A stretch of DNA of 64,000 nt from Sistotremastrum niveocremeum HHB9708 (Eukaryota > Basidiomycota > Agaricomycetes > Sistotremastrales > Sistotremastraceae). Position 1 is the stretch's first letter. Every line of letters begins with the position of its first letter. The position numbers were made by a program, and so were the translations under genes. The notes beneath the pieces are model-generated. The model had not been told where the DNA came from. It made no database searches and saw only the letters and a program-made list of their open reading frames with translations. Of this stretch, positions 33,001-44,321 are shown piece by piece. Location of the stretch: positions 676,040-740,039 of the forward strand of contig KV419408.1 in NCBI GenBank assembly GCA_001630475.1, given 5' to 3'.

Positions 33001-35061
33001 ATGAAGATCGCTGTCGTCGGATCGGGCGTCAGTGGACTCGCAGCGACCTGGGTACGCACCGTTCACGCACCGTCGACGAATATATTGGCTAATTGTGTAT
33101 ATTGCAGCTGTTGAACGAGCATAGTGATCATGAAGTGCACCTTTTCGAAAAAGACGACAGGCCAGGTGGACATGCGAACACCGTGCCTTTCGTACCCCCT
33201 GCAACTCCAGATAGAGACCCAGTTGAAGTAGACACGTAAGTCGTTCGATACTATGCTCTACTTTGTGTATTGATGTAGTAAATCAGGGGATTTGTGCGTA
33301 TATGCGGCCCTGGTGGCTTTCGATCTGATCACCCGTGTTTAGATCGTATTCAACCCAACTACATATCCCAACTTTCTGCGTTTCTTGCGACGATTTGGCA
33401 TTCCTATTGTCGAAACTGAGATGACATTCTCTGTATCTCGTGATATGGGACGGTTTGAGTGGGCTGGCACCAACCTCATGACGGTCTTTGCCCAGCCTTC
33501 TAATTTGCTGAGCATCGAAATGTGGCGACTCATATATGATGTTCTCCGTTTCAACGCTTGTGCTCGAAAGTTCTTGCGTGAATCTCCTTCATCTGCCAAG
33601 CAGATGTCTATCGGCGAGTTTCTCATGCAAGGCGGTTACTCTGCTTCCTTCAAAGACAATTACCTAATAGTGAGAGTCTCCTTACACATCGAACATTTGC
33701 TGAAATATTGTATGAAGCCTATGACTGCTGCTGTATGGAGTACTCCTCCAGACAGGTGTTCTGACGACTTCCCTGCCAGAACTCTGGTAAATGGGTCTAT
33801 TGCAGTTACATCTACTGTTCTTGCTCACACCCAATGTCTAGATTCAGTTCTTGAATAACCACCATCTACTTCAACTTATTGGGAAGCCAAATTGGCTAAC
33901 AGTGAAAGGTGGAAGGTAAGATACTCTTGCTTCTCTGGTGCTTTTGTTAATCCGGCCATCGGTGCAGTCACACTTACGTCAATAAAATCCTCTCGACACT
34001 TCCAACAAGTCAATTTCATCTTTCCACTTCCGTGTCGGCCGTTTCGACTGGGCCTGAATCCGGGAGTCAAGTGCAGCTGACCCTCGCTGACGGTTCTACT
34101 CACCTTTTCGATCATGTCGTACTCGCCTGTCATTCCGATACTTCTCTCAATATTCTGAGAAATGGGCGTGGTATGACTAACGAGGAGGCAAACATACTCT
34201 CAGCGTTTCAATGGAACAAGAATCGTGCCGTTCTCCATGCAGATACGAGGGTAGAAGAGTCGTCTTTTGATCTCTACTCGATTTCTGACTGGTAGCAGTT
34301 GATGCCGAAACGAAGACTCGCTTGGTCATCATGGAATTATCTCACGAAAAGAACCCCAGAGAAGGCAAATGTCAATCAAGTCTCACTGTGAGCATTCTAT
34401 TCCCTTTCTAGCGAGGACCTTTCTAACGAATGGCAATTTAGGACATGTATGCTACTATTGTTTTGTTTTGTTTTGCAACAGTGTATAATGACGAATGATC
34501 TTAGACTGGATGAATAACCTGCAACATATTTCTGAGAAGAAATACGGCCCCGTGCTCGTGACCCTGAACCCGCCTTTCGAACCTGATGCACGCAAAACCA
34601 TCGATCAGTATCAATATGACCACCCAGTCGTCAGCGCGGAGGTAGAGCCTTTTCTGGTCATCTATGCGAGTTTACTAAGTACACCACCACGTCTAGTCCG
34701 TCGCTGCGCAGAAGCAGATGGTCAACATACAAAATAAGCGCGGAATCAGCTATGCGGGCGCATACCTTGCATACGGCTTCCACGAAGATGGCTTCACGAG
34801 GTCAGTGATTAATCATATCAAAGTCGAGTAGTACTGATTCCTCGAAGTGGCCTGCGAGTCGCGCAAGATCATCTCAATGCGAAGCCACCATTTCCCATAC
34901 AGTACCCGGACCGCGACCCCGGGCCTGTCTGGCCGGCTAGGCTATTCGAGTTACTCGAGCTTTGGGGGATATCGAAAGTTCTGTTCTTAGTTTTGGGGAT
35001 CTACCTACAGTTCCTACGCATCTTGATGTTGCCTTTCAGTCTTGTAAACTCATCTCCATAA
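33001..35061 (+). CDS. FAD-dependent amine-oxidase-like protein
   Basis: The N-terminus has the dinucleotide-binding fold (MKIAVVGSGVSGLAATWLLN, then VHLFEKDDRPGGHANTV). Next are the conserved VDTGFIVFNPTTYPNFLRFL, the FSVSRDMGRFEWAG region, MTAAVWSTPPD, a second conserved block WLTVKGGSHTYVNKILS, and HVVLACHSDTSLNIL. The C-terminus returns to the flavin region (YAGAYLAYGFHEDGFTSGLR) and ends in a hydrophobic stretch (KVLFLVLGIYLQFLRILMLP) that may be membrane-associated. This matches a group of predicted NAD/FAD-binding proteins related to amine oxidases and desaturases (COG2907); the substrate is not known. About eight introns, including a 7-nt exon at 33287-33293. The reading frame is intact across all inferred junctions, so the gene is not a pseudogene. 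Confidence 0.85.
33287..33293 (+). other. 7-nt micro-exon of the FAD-dependent gene
   Basis: The upstream exon ends GAC-AC at 33235, and the next clear exon begins ATC-GTA-TTC at 33343. A 7-nt exon (GGGATTT) between introns of 51 nt (33236-33286) and 49 nt (33294-33342) completes the Thr codon and adds Gly-Phe. This restores VDTGFIVFNP, a strongly conserved motif of the family. The donors are GTAAGT and GTGCGT. Confidence 0.8.
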
Positions 35062-35229
35062 CGGTTGTGTAGAAAGCAACTGTATACCACGTGCATTAAG
35101 TGCGGAAACTAATTACAATAGTGACTTGAAACATGAAGATTGAAGAGTATATAGACAGGATAATGAGGAACAGAATTGCATATGTACAGCGAGATTCAAA
35201 GAGCGAAGGAATTTTGGAAAACAGATGGA

Positions 35230-38083
35230 CTATCTAGAACGTCCTGGGGGTGAAGGCAAATCGAATTGCACCTTCGGTTGGGCTCTGGCCTCGTCTTGCG
35301 TTGGTGTCCCAGGTCGTGTAATGACTGGGCTGATGGGCGACCTCGGTGATGGAACATTATGTTCCTCTCTCTCCGCCTCGAGGTCGCCCCATCGAATAGA
35401 GCGAGCCGGAGAAGCTTCTCGTCCTGACCGATTATTCTCCTCCCTAATGGAAAGAACACGGTTGCGAGGACTTCGTGGAGTATGCCGATGGTAGATTGAG
35501 GGCGGTTCAGCCGGTGCGCTCGGTTCCTCTTGTTCGTCCTCATCATGATGAGAGGAGGAATGACCACCGCGACCTGAGTGCACGATAGCAGAGATGAAGT
35601 CGCGTCGAGATCCACTACGACGATGTCGACGTTGGGATGTCTCGCGCTTCTTTTTGGACCTGGATTTCCTATGACCGTCGTCTTCGGAGGCATTGCCTTC
35701 ATCGTCTGTCGTTGACTGCTTCCCTGAGGATTCGGCAAAGGCTTCGTGGCCTAGAGCTTTTTCCATTTCCTGTTCTACCTGTTTGGGAACATTCTTGAGA
35801 CGATCGATGTACCGGCCGGCCTCTTGCTCGACGCCTTTCTCGGCACCGCGGATGACTGAAGAGACTTTGGGCGAATCGTCATTCTTGAATGCATTATGAA
35901 TGACTTCGACCTCGCTCTGTATCATCATAAATTAGAAGCGTATAATTGACAAAATATCTGAGGCGCACCTCTTCGCCTGGCATATTTCTTTCGATTACAA
36001 GGTGTTGTCCCTCTCTCCATTCCTGGGTCGTAGGCATATCGGGATCCTGGTCAGGCGGATTATCAGGTCTAGCCTGATCCGGGCTCTCAGCTGGCGACTC
36101 ATCAGTCGGAGTTGCAGTAGGATGATGTTTCGCCTCTTGTGCGAGAGTTTCGTCGTCCGATATTTCTCTCGCGTGTTCTGCTCGAGGTGATTTTTCTGTA
36201 GGACTAGGACTCTCCTTGTCAAGAATGATTTTGCCAGCTTCACCGCGCTCCATCTCGCTGTCGCGATTGATGACGATGTCCTCTGGCCTAATAACGCGAC
36301 GAGTATGGGTAGTCCATTCTGGCGCGTGATCCATACTTTGGTGTCGGGACCAAGTGAGGGAAACGGAGTGAACGCGTCGCCCAAGAGAGAAGAAAGGAAT
36401 AGATAAACCATCTACCCAAATATTTGTTTGTCAGTTATTGGGGAGGTGAAGATAGGAATACTCACGAGTGACGATACTACATAACACCATAAATGCCACA
36501 ATGGGTTGTATACTTGCCGCAAGCAGCTCTGTTTGAGTCTGTGGAGGACTGTTGGGGACCGGGAGTTTGGTCGTTGCAAGCGTTGAGATAAAGACAGCGC
36601 CTACGCCTATAGGGCCGAAATGGCCACTGAAGATAGCTTCACGGAAAGTTTTGACGTCGGGGATCCACTTGTAAAGGGCGATCATGATGGGCAAGCGGCG
36701 AAGTAGGAGAACAAGGAGGGCGATAACGATCAACCGCCATGGAGCGAGAGTAAGTTCTGCTGACGAGAACTGGTTGAAGGGAGTCCATGCTCCGATGAAA
36801 ACGAAAGCAGCTACGTTGAAGAGCAAATCAATGACACTTGAAAACACAGCCTGTTCTGTTTGTTTGTTGAAGAAACCATCCCAAGCGAATGCCGTGCCTG
36901 ACGCAAAGGCTGCTAGGAGGTCGTCGGATCCGAGAAGAGTGGTGGCGCCAATCGTGAAAATGGCTAAGGATACATATTGTGCGACAATGGATTGTCTGTC
37001 AATCAAGTCTTTTCTCTCGCAGAATTTCATCAAATGACGAAAACCTATGCCCAGGACGGTGCCGATGGTGACACCGAGAACAATCTCATCTATGGCGCGT
37101 TAACACTGCGAAAGCTGGTGGAAATGGATCGTGGAGGTACGAACAGAGCCAGGTAATAAGAAACCAGTCGCGTACCGCCGATTTGTCGGTAGAATCTAGG
37201 ATCAGGTACAAGGCGATATACAGGAAGGGAAAGGCAGCTCCGTCATTGCAGCCACTTTCTGCCGCTAGGAGATGCCGGAGATGGGCAGGCACGTGTTTAT
37301 CAGCATACTTGCCGCCGACAACCTAAAATGACGATGAAATGAGCGAAAGCGGACGGTGAACACGACGAATTGGGACGCACTGCAGCGGCAAGGATAGGGT
37401 CTGTAGGTGTAAGGCATGCGGCGACGGCCAGGGAAGAGAGAAAATTGAGGCCAGGAATGAGGGCGTAGATGAGTCCGGCAGATACGAACCATCCCTTGAG
37501 GAACATTCGAGAATGAGCCTTTGTACGATGAGGAGAAAGATAGACGTACCCAAGTCATGATGGGGCCTAACAGAAAAAAGAGACTCCTCCAATGGTGCTT
37601 CATGTATGCCTTGGGCAACTCTACACCAATAGCAAAGACACCGATGGCCAAGACTACTCTGGTGACCTCGAGAGTGATCTGGTTGTTGACAGTAAAGTTA
37701 TCGGAGCCACCCCATCCACGGGGGTTGAAGACGTTGGCACCATATGGCCCCATAGCCACGCCGAAGACAAAGGCCCAAATGGATTCACCAATATATAACT
37801 TGGTGAAAGTAAGATTAGATAGCGAAGGCGAGGCGACGAAGAAGATATACCTTCTCTCGGATAAAGAGAGAGAACATGCCAAACTGGAAACGAACAAGGG
37901 TCAGATCTAAGCATACGGGAATGCAGATCCTTGGCCAGGGAAAGAATCACGCACAAGCACGACGAAGCCGCCCAAACAAGCGTAGACTACATGGGGAGCA
38001 GTGACGTCAAACTGTTACGAACGGGCTGGTCAGCGACGGGCCATGTCGAGAAAAAAGGTGGCACGGACGGGTTCAAAGGCCAT
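35230..38083 (-). CDS. NHA1: Na+/H+ antiporter of the Nha1/Sod2 type
   Basis: Exon 1 is very short (MAFEP), joined over a 57-nt intron to FDVTAPHVVYACLGGFVVLF. This matches the Nha1 N-terminus, and about twelve membrane spans follow. Diagnostic blocks: SIWAFVFGVAMGPYGANVFN, TRVVLAIGVFAIGVELPKAY, FLSSLAVAACLTPTDPILAA, VPAHLRHLLAAESGCNDGAA with the paired acidic residues (ESGCND) of CPA1 antiporters, and SGHFGPIGVGAVFISTLA. The C-terminal third (35230-36330) is a hydrophilic cytosolic tail with acidic and Arg/Ser-rich blocks (KSRSKKKRETSQRRHRRSGS). Nha1 exports Na+ and K+ across the plasma membrane in exchange for H+ and contributes to salt tolerance and pH balance. Confidence 0.93.
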
Positions 38084-39347
38084 GGCCGGGGCTGGAGGAG
38101 CAACGAGGCGGGGAGGCGGGAGGTCGTGAAGGAGAGAAATAAGATGTCGTGTCGTGAACGGTCGTAGCAGAGAGCGGCGGCGGGGACGAGGGCGGGGACG
38201 GGGGGCGGGAGTGAGTGTGGACGAGGAGGAGGTCGAAGATGCTGGGAGTCGCAAACTCCGAGATACGACGATTGCTTACAGCACAAGTCGATCGACGCTG
38301 CCGTCTACAACCTCGTCTGATACTCGGCCAATAAATCCACAAAAATGGCGCAAATATTCCTCAGCGCACAGAGCGTCGTGCAGGAGCAGTGCATCACTCT
38401 CCTGCGTCTGCTCTTATGGCTGGGCTCGCAGGCGTCAGACCGGCCATCGTCCTCATCGGAACAAGCAACAACGCTGCCACTTGCATCCACAACGAGGCCC
38501 ACGTTCGGCTTCTTTCGTCTTAACGTTATCACTTCTCAGCCGCCAACAGAGTCTTGCATCCAGCCATGGCCACTCGCAAATTCAACGCGACGAGCTCGCC
38601 CATTGGGTCCGATGGGAATGCCAGTCTTGCCGTCTCCGTGTTCTGATCTGATGTCTGCGCGCTGGCGTTTCTCTATTCCTCTCGGGGATCGCTCTTTCTT
38701 CTCGACGTTGAGTTCTAAGGGTGCTGCTCCGTCAAGCTTGTCCTGCATCCTGAACCTTGCTCTCAATCTGGCTACTTGCTCCGTCGGCTCTCATGCCGTC
38801 ATAGCACCCTCTCCGACGTGCTCGACGGTCTCGCATCGTCGGACTGTCTGACCATGTTCAACGACTGCTTGCTGTTGTCTTAACGAGTCTTATCTCTATC
38901 GTCGACCAACACAGCTTGGCATTTTCTTGGGGTTGGGGCCACTCGGCATCTAGCCTTCCAAGCCTCCGCGGAGACCGATCACGCGAACCATATAGATGCA
39001 GCATTATTTCTCAGTATCATCAATCGACCTCAGGGCTAGTGACATAATCTAGCCCTGTTTCAGCTTCACACCTAACGTCATATCTTTTCTCTCTTTGCAC
39101 ATCTTCCCGTTGTATATCGGTGATGAATGGCGCTCTCTCCCAAATCAATGTCAAGTGCAGCGCTCAGGCGATTAATGTATATCGCCATCTATGATATCTT
39201 CTTCAAGAAGTATGTAATGCAAAACAAACATGCAAAGTATCAAAAAGGGGTTATGCTCTCTCCCAGCCATACAACAATCACGGAGCGAATGCAACTGATT
39301 GTAATCTACACACTCTCCCTCTCTCTCTCCCAATGAGGAAAAATGAT
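38084..39347. other. 1.26-kb interval with no convincing gene
   Basis: The interval lies upstream of NHA1 and downstream of the desaturase. The first 250 bp are purine-rich and GC-biased (for example GGCGGCGGGGACGAGGGCGG near 38172-38191), likely NHA1 leader or promoter. A 168-codon frame at 38345-38851 has no recognisable protein character. A shorter frame beginning MATRKFNATSSPIGSDGNAS near 38568 resembles a genuine N-terminus but stops after 26 codons unless spliced. The right part (38880-39340) is probably untranslated. A small spliced gene or a noncoding transcript cannot be excluded. Confidence 0.4.
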
Positions 39348-40941
39348 CTACTGAACATCAACACCAGAGTCGCTGACGGTCGACTCTGGGAGCACCGGGA
39401 CGGCAACGGCCAAACCACGAGCGTTTTTGTAGAAGACGACATTGCCTTCATCTTCGACAAACTTGCACTCCTTGAAGCAGCGGTACATCTCGCTCCAACC
39501 ACCAGGAGGACCTTCAAGCACGAGACCTTCCTGTGCCAATCGTTTACGAAGAGCATCAGAGGCCTCCCATGCGTTGTAGTGTGGGATCTTGGACGAGACG
39601 TGATGAAGGACATGTGTTTCCGAAATACCATGAGTAGCCGTAGCACCGATCCAACCAGCGAAGCTGCCGAGGTCACCAAGCAAGCTACGATCCAGGGTGG
39701 AAAGTGCGCCACGTGGGAAGGTGAATTCGGGGGCACGATAGTGGGGCAAAATGGGGTCAGTGTGTTGGAGGAAAGTGATCAAGACGAGCCAGTGGTTGAC
39801 CCTACACCATCACAGATCAGTACGCGACCAACAAAGCACTTCGAAATCACACATACCACAGGTAGGGAACAAAGTAGATGCGGAACATTTCAGCAAAGCC
39901 ACGAGTATAAGCCCAAGCGGCAAGAGTGCCGAGCCAGATCAAGATACCAAGGTCAGAGATCAAAACCTGGCCGGTTTGGTGAGGTGCGTAGAGAGGTGCT
40001 TTGGGGACGAAGTCTAGGCGAGAGCGAAGATCAGGTACAAGAAGACTCGGCTCTGGCGAAAAACACTCACGGCTGGTTCCCTTCGGGTAGTGAGTCTGAC
40101 CAGACGAGTTTTGGATGATGTAGAGAGGCCAGCCGACCAAGAGATATCCAGCAGACTGGATAGCAGCGCTAATTGGGCTATCACCGATGGCCTCCCAGAG
40201 CTCATTCTGGACTTCCTTGGAGACGTTGGTTCCATGGAGGTCTTCGCCGTTGGGGTTGAACTTGGGGAGACCAAGCATCGAACGGGTGGCGGGGACGAAA
40301 ACCTGGTCCTGAGTGAGATGGCCGGTAGCAGCATGGTGCTTAGCATGGGAGATGCGCCAAGAATGGTAAGGGACGCCGAGACTGATGAAAAAAATGAGTG
40401 AATGGATCAACAGCGAGATGAAAAGGGCGTACGCGGAATGGAGAACCCAGCCTACAGAGTTGTTGATGAACTTTGATTCCGAGAAGGCTTGGTGGCCACA
40501 CTCATGGGCAATAACCCAGAGGCCGGTGGCGGGAAGACCGGCGGCAAAGCCGTAAAATGCCCAGAGCGAGAAGTAAAGGACTGAATAGAGGGCAGGGTGG
40601 GGAAGAGTGATGTATTCAGGCGTGATGAATTGGTTGGCAAAGGAGGCGGTCTTGTAGATGATGGTGAGGAGGATGACATCGAGAACGCTAAAGCGAATAG
40701 TGAGTTTTAGCAGACGATAGCAGAGACGACGACGACGGACATGTAAGCGCTGGATTTGATGGCTGATCGCTCAAAACAGTGCTTGCTGTGAGAAGATGGA
40801 TGAGCTAGCGGTAGGGTCCAGAACACGAGCTACGAACGGGATGGAAGAGAGGAGATCCTTGACGGTGAGGTCAGGGATCTTGTACTGGATGGGGCCAGCC
40901 TGGTCGGTCTTCTTGTGGGTCGTCGTCGTCGTCGTGGACAT
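39348..40941 (-). CDS. FAD2: Delta-12 fatty acid desaturase
   Basis: Membrane-bound desaturase converting oleoyl to linoleoyl acyl chains in the endoplasmic reticulum. The start (MSTTTTTTHKKTDQAGPIQY) contains a Thr run encoded by an ACG repeat. Exon 2 begins HCFERSAIKSSAY, as in other FAD2 proteins (the IPAHCF-type motif, here IPFHCF). All three histidine boxes are present: HECGHQAF, HSWRISHAKHH and HVLHH. Conserved context includes FVPATRSMLGLPKFNPNGED and VGWPLYIIQNSSGQ. The C-terminus has HYNAWEASDALRKRLAQEGL and WSEMYRCFKECKFVEDEGNV. Around six short introns. The assignment to delta-12 rather than a related delta-15 or bifunctional activity rests on overall resemblance. Confidence 0.9.
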
Positions 40942-41323
40942 TGTGGAGAGAGCGACGAGAACGTCGAGGGGGGAAGAGAGAGAGAGGTAAAGAAAGACGC
41001 GCTCTAAGGAGATTTTTAAAGACCGGAGACGTACGTTGGGGAGAGCGACCGTGGGAAAGTTTTGTTATGGGGGCAAGTCAATCGCCGACCCGAGCAAGTT
41101 CTCCATCCAGCGTTGCTCCATATGCACCAGCCAGTCGCTGCTTCTCCATTCCACCAATCCTCTCGCCCGAGTCTCCGTCCACTGCCCCGGATGTACCGCT
41201 CGCTTTCTCCGTCTCCGGCTGGCGTCTATATGCTATCGCCGAAACTAGCTCGGCTTCGGAGTCGGACCCGGACTCGGAGTGGCACCTGAGTCCTGCTCGT
41301 TGGAAACGTGCTCGCTGCTCACC
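40942..41323. promoter_or_regulatory. Divergent upstream region of desaturase and membrane protein
   Basis: This 382-bp interval separates two outward-facing starts. The left portion is purine-rich (GAGAGAG tracts at 40944-41000). The right portion stays open in several frames but shows no conserved protein. No TATA box is evident. Confidence 0.4.
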
Positions 41324-42658
41324 ATGTCTACCTTCTTCCATCACGAGCTGCATCCCGCCCTCTCTGTCGTGCCCGGTTCCCAAGAGGCCCCTCTTCCCGG
41401 CTTCAAACCCACTCGAATACGGCTCGCACGCACTCACACTGACTTGCCAGAAGGCAATGAGCTCTGGACCTCGCGAGACCACAGGAAAAATCGTCATCAG
41501 CAAGAATCTCCTTTATCCGGAAATGTTCGCCAAACAGACTCTGTCTGGGGCAAGCTTGGTCGTATGCTCATCATGGAATACTGGAACGTGAGCTGGTGGG
41601 TTGCAGTGGTCAGTGACTCGTTGTCTCGCTGTTCTTTTTTCAGAACGAAATTTGATCTTGTTGCAAAGATGTTCACCGTCGGGAGTGTGGTCTGGGTCGT
41701 CAACGGCTTTCTCGTATTTCTTCCTTTCGTCAACTCCCACTACACATCGAATCCAGACGCCATCGGCTGGTCGGGGTGGGTCGGCGCAACAATATTCGAG
41801 GTCGGCTCAATCTTCCTCATTTGGGAAGCATGGAATAGGTCCTTTTCCCTCCCTCGCTTAATGTTATGTCAGCTCAAGGCATATGATATCCCAGGAACGA
41901 TGCTGCATATTTTGGCCAGAGCGTTGAGAAGTTTGCTCGAGCGAAATATCATCCGGATGTTACCGGAAAGGGTTTTCGCTTCGCCGTCCTCGATGAGGTC
42001 ATTTCGATCGCAACTAAAGAGGGCGCTTCTCCCGTCGATCACACTTGGATCTGGTTTACGTTGGATACCAAGTACTGGCGTGAGATTGGTTTCGTAGCTG
42101 GTTTCACACAACTCTGTGCTGCTTCTATTTTCTGGACCAGCGGGTAGCATTTTTTCGTATTGTGTTTCTTCATTTGTTTACTCAATTCTCCCAGTCTTAC
42201 TGGTCTACCGGGGATTCAAGAACATCTCGCACCACACTGGAAGCTACAAGCCGTTTTCTTCTGGACTCCTCAGGTCGTCGGCGGAAGTGGTTTCATAATT
42301 AGCTCGTACGTCCTCGTCATGCATTCATTGCATTTTTGTAGCTAACAAACACGTGTTAGTGCACTGTACATGCTAGAGACTCAGAAGAAGTGGTACATTC
42401 CTGAACCGTTTCAACTTGGTTGGCATATTGGCTGTAAGTTCCTCTTAATTAGTCACCCTTCGTCTCTATCTGACTGTTATAGTCTGGAATTTGATTGGAG
42501 GCATCGGATTCACTCTTTGTGCCGCATTCGGCTACTCGACTCAGCATTGGGCAGAATACCAAAGCTCTCTCTCGACTTTCTGGGGTAGCTGGGCTTTCTT
42601 AATCGGAAGTGCGATACAATGGTATGAAGCAGTAAACCCATGTATGAGAGAAGGATAG
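41324..42658 (+). CDS. Multi-span membrane protein of unknown function
   Basis: The start (MSTFFHHELHPALSVVPGSQ) sits in an ACCATG context. A hydrophilic N-terminus is followed by spans in WWVAVMFTVGSVVWVVNGFL, SGWVGATIFEVGSIFLIWEA, IGFVAGFTQLCAASIFWTSG, LQAVFFWTPQVVGGSGFII, WNLIGGIGFTLCAAFGYSTQ and WGSWAFLIGSAIQWYEAVNP. About five introns; those at about 41611-41672 and 41838-41891 were placed so the frame restores MFTVGSVVW and EAWNRNDAAYFGQ. The hydrophilic loop NDAAYFGQSVEKFARAKYHP separates spans two and three. I recall similar integral membrane proteins across filamentous fungi but no assigned role. Substrate and location are unknown. Confidence 0.78.
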
Positions 42659-42862
42659 AGGGAAGGAAATTCGTTAGATGAAAGGGACGAAGCAGTAATC
42701 ATACAGTTAATATTATGTATATATCGGAACTCATTATTTATGGCCATTGTACACCCCGTGAAGGAAGTCCAGCGTTTGCTTTATCCTGCGCTAAGGCCTC
42801 GTCTAGCTGATCCCTGGTGTTCCTCCATCAGTCTTTGTTTAGATATCTTCGCGAATCAAGAC

Positions 42863-43604
42863 TCACAACTCGTCGTAGAGCCATTCTTCCTCATAGTCAG
42901 TGTCTCCGCCAAATGTCTGATCCTTCGATATCTGGAACTACCCTCAGTTCCCAAGAATAAGTTCTTCGAATTCAATACACACCTTTATCTCTAGGACTTG
43001 TATAGTGGCCTGTGAGTGGGGTTAGCATCTAATATGCAGAACAGAGGCGATGGCGGCGTACAGTTAATCTCAAAACAGTATTCTTTATTCGTCCGACACT
43101 CAATTCTTGTCGTAGCGTCGCATTGGTGCGAGCTGCAGCGATTTGGGGAACAAATTGCTCAACATCGGCATCTTCGACCGCCTCACGCATAGTTCGCAGG
43201 ATATCAAAATCAGCGAACGAGGCCTTGCTTAGGTCCATTCCTTCGAAAGGAGCTGCTGGGGATTGGTGACGGTCTCAGGGGCGAGAAGGATGAAGGATAC
43301 CTCGAAATAATGCGGCTGCTTTCTGTTCTGCATCTCCTCCATATCCATCTGATATCTTGAAAGTCGTGAATCTCTGACGGTCATCCAAGGGCGAGATCGC
43401 ATACCTGAAAGTCGCAATAACTAAAGGTCTGGTCAACGCCAGTCACTTTAAGATGGAGTATAATTCTTACTCTTTCCAACTGATGAGTCTCTGCAGTGAG
43501 TCCTCTGTATTCCGAGATTCAGGCAATGACGCAGCTCCAGCCAAAGTCGAAAGAAATAGAACAAATGGGGCAACCAGCGCCAGATGGAAGGAGCATAATA
43601 GCAT
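42863..43604 (-). CDS. Small secreted protein (basidiomycete SSP-like)
   Basis: Six short exons (43604-43471, 43420-43405, 43355-43301, 43255-43062, 43009-42983, 42931-42863) join in phase to 164 residues; no single exon is long enough to stand out alone. The N-terminus (MLLCSFHLALVAPFVLFLST then LAGAASLPESR) is a classical cleavable signal peptide. The mature protein contains DYCDFQISDGYGGDAEQKAA, LSKASFADFDILRTMREAVE, EQFVPQIAAARTNA, RIKNTVLRLTATIQVLEIK and an acidic tail DTDYEEEWLYDEL. The SYCDFQISDG...TMREAAE...KIKNKVLKL pattern recalls a family of small secreted proteins in Agaricomycetes, but its function is not established. Exon 2 is a 16-nt micro-exon. All introns are 45-52 nt. Confidence 0.78.
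43405..43420 (-). other. 16-nt micro-exon of the small secreted protein gene
   Basis: The first exon ends in phase 2 with GA, and the 16-nt exon supplies T then Tyr-Cys-Asp-Phe-Gln before a GTATGC donor. The flanking introns are 50 nt (43470-43421) and 49 nt (43404-43356). Skipping it would leave the frame out of phase and remove the conserved YCDFQ motif. Confidence 0.72.
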
Positions 43605-44321
43605 GCTCAATTGAAGCAAGAGGAAAAGAGAAAGGAGCAGACCACGAACGCAGAGAGGACGCAGTCCGTGGGGAACATGCGTATGGAGATGGAGATGGAA
43701 AGAATAGAGCGGGCTTCTTCAAATATAGGGTTGGAAATGAGCGTTCTATTTACGGAAGGTAGCAACAGAGCATGCCGAGATGCCGGCACTTCGGTGGCAT
43801 GTTTGAATTTGGTATCGGCGATTCCGCTGCCACGTGTTTGATCGAACGGAACCTTTTCTATTTCAATTCATGTTCAGTTGCATTTCGACGACTCTGCTCT
43901 TTCAGCGAGCCATTCCTGAACGACTAGAGAGTCAAGTATATTCTATATTCAAGTGAAAGTGGAGCATCAAATTGGTATTAAGATGTACATCACGGCCTTT
44001 GATGGATACAACACACTTGAAGATTGAGGGCATGCACCGCGTACAGCAATACATTTGATAGCGGCTAGCACTGGGGTTACAAATGTGCAGAGAGATCACG
44101 AGTCTTGCCAAACGCGTCGAGTCGTGAATGAACGGAAGCAAAACGCGGCTCGGTGGCTGTGCGCTACATTAGGACGCTTACGGGAAATGTCACACCTGTG
44201 ACGGACGCGTCTGCAATGTGTACGTCTCGTTCATTCCCTGTAGCGCTTTCACACCCGAGCCCGCTCTGCATTCCGAACCACACCTCTCCCTCCTCCTCCC
44301 ATCCACTGTGCATGCTATCAA
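43605..44321. promoter_or_regulatory. Divergent upstream region of secreted protein and kinase
   Basis: This 717-bp interval separates the two start codons. It contains short purine tracts (GGAGATGGAGATGGA near 43685) and pyrimidine-rich sequence just before the kinase start (TCTCCCTCCTCCTCCCATCC). I see no gene or known motif with confidence. Confidence 0.4.

Noticed and set aside
38345-38851. 168-codon frame on the plus strand between NHA1 and the desaturase
   Set aside because: The translation has no recognisable domain, its composition shifts along its length, and no splice pattern extends it. I list the region as unexplained rather than as a gene.
41611-41646. Very short intron (about 35 nt) in the multi-span membrane protein
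   Set aside because: A 62-nt intron ending at GCAAAG gives the conserved VAVMFTVGSVVW span and ordinary splice spacing, so the short option is unnecessary.
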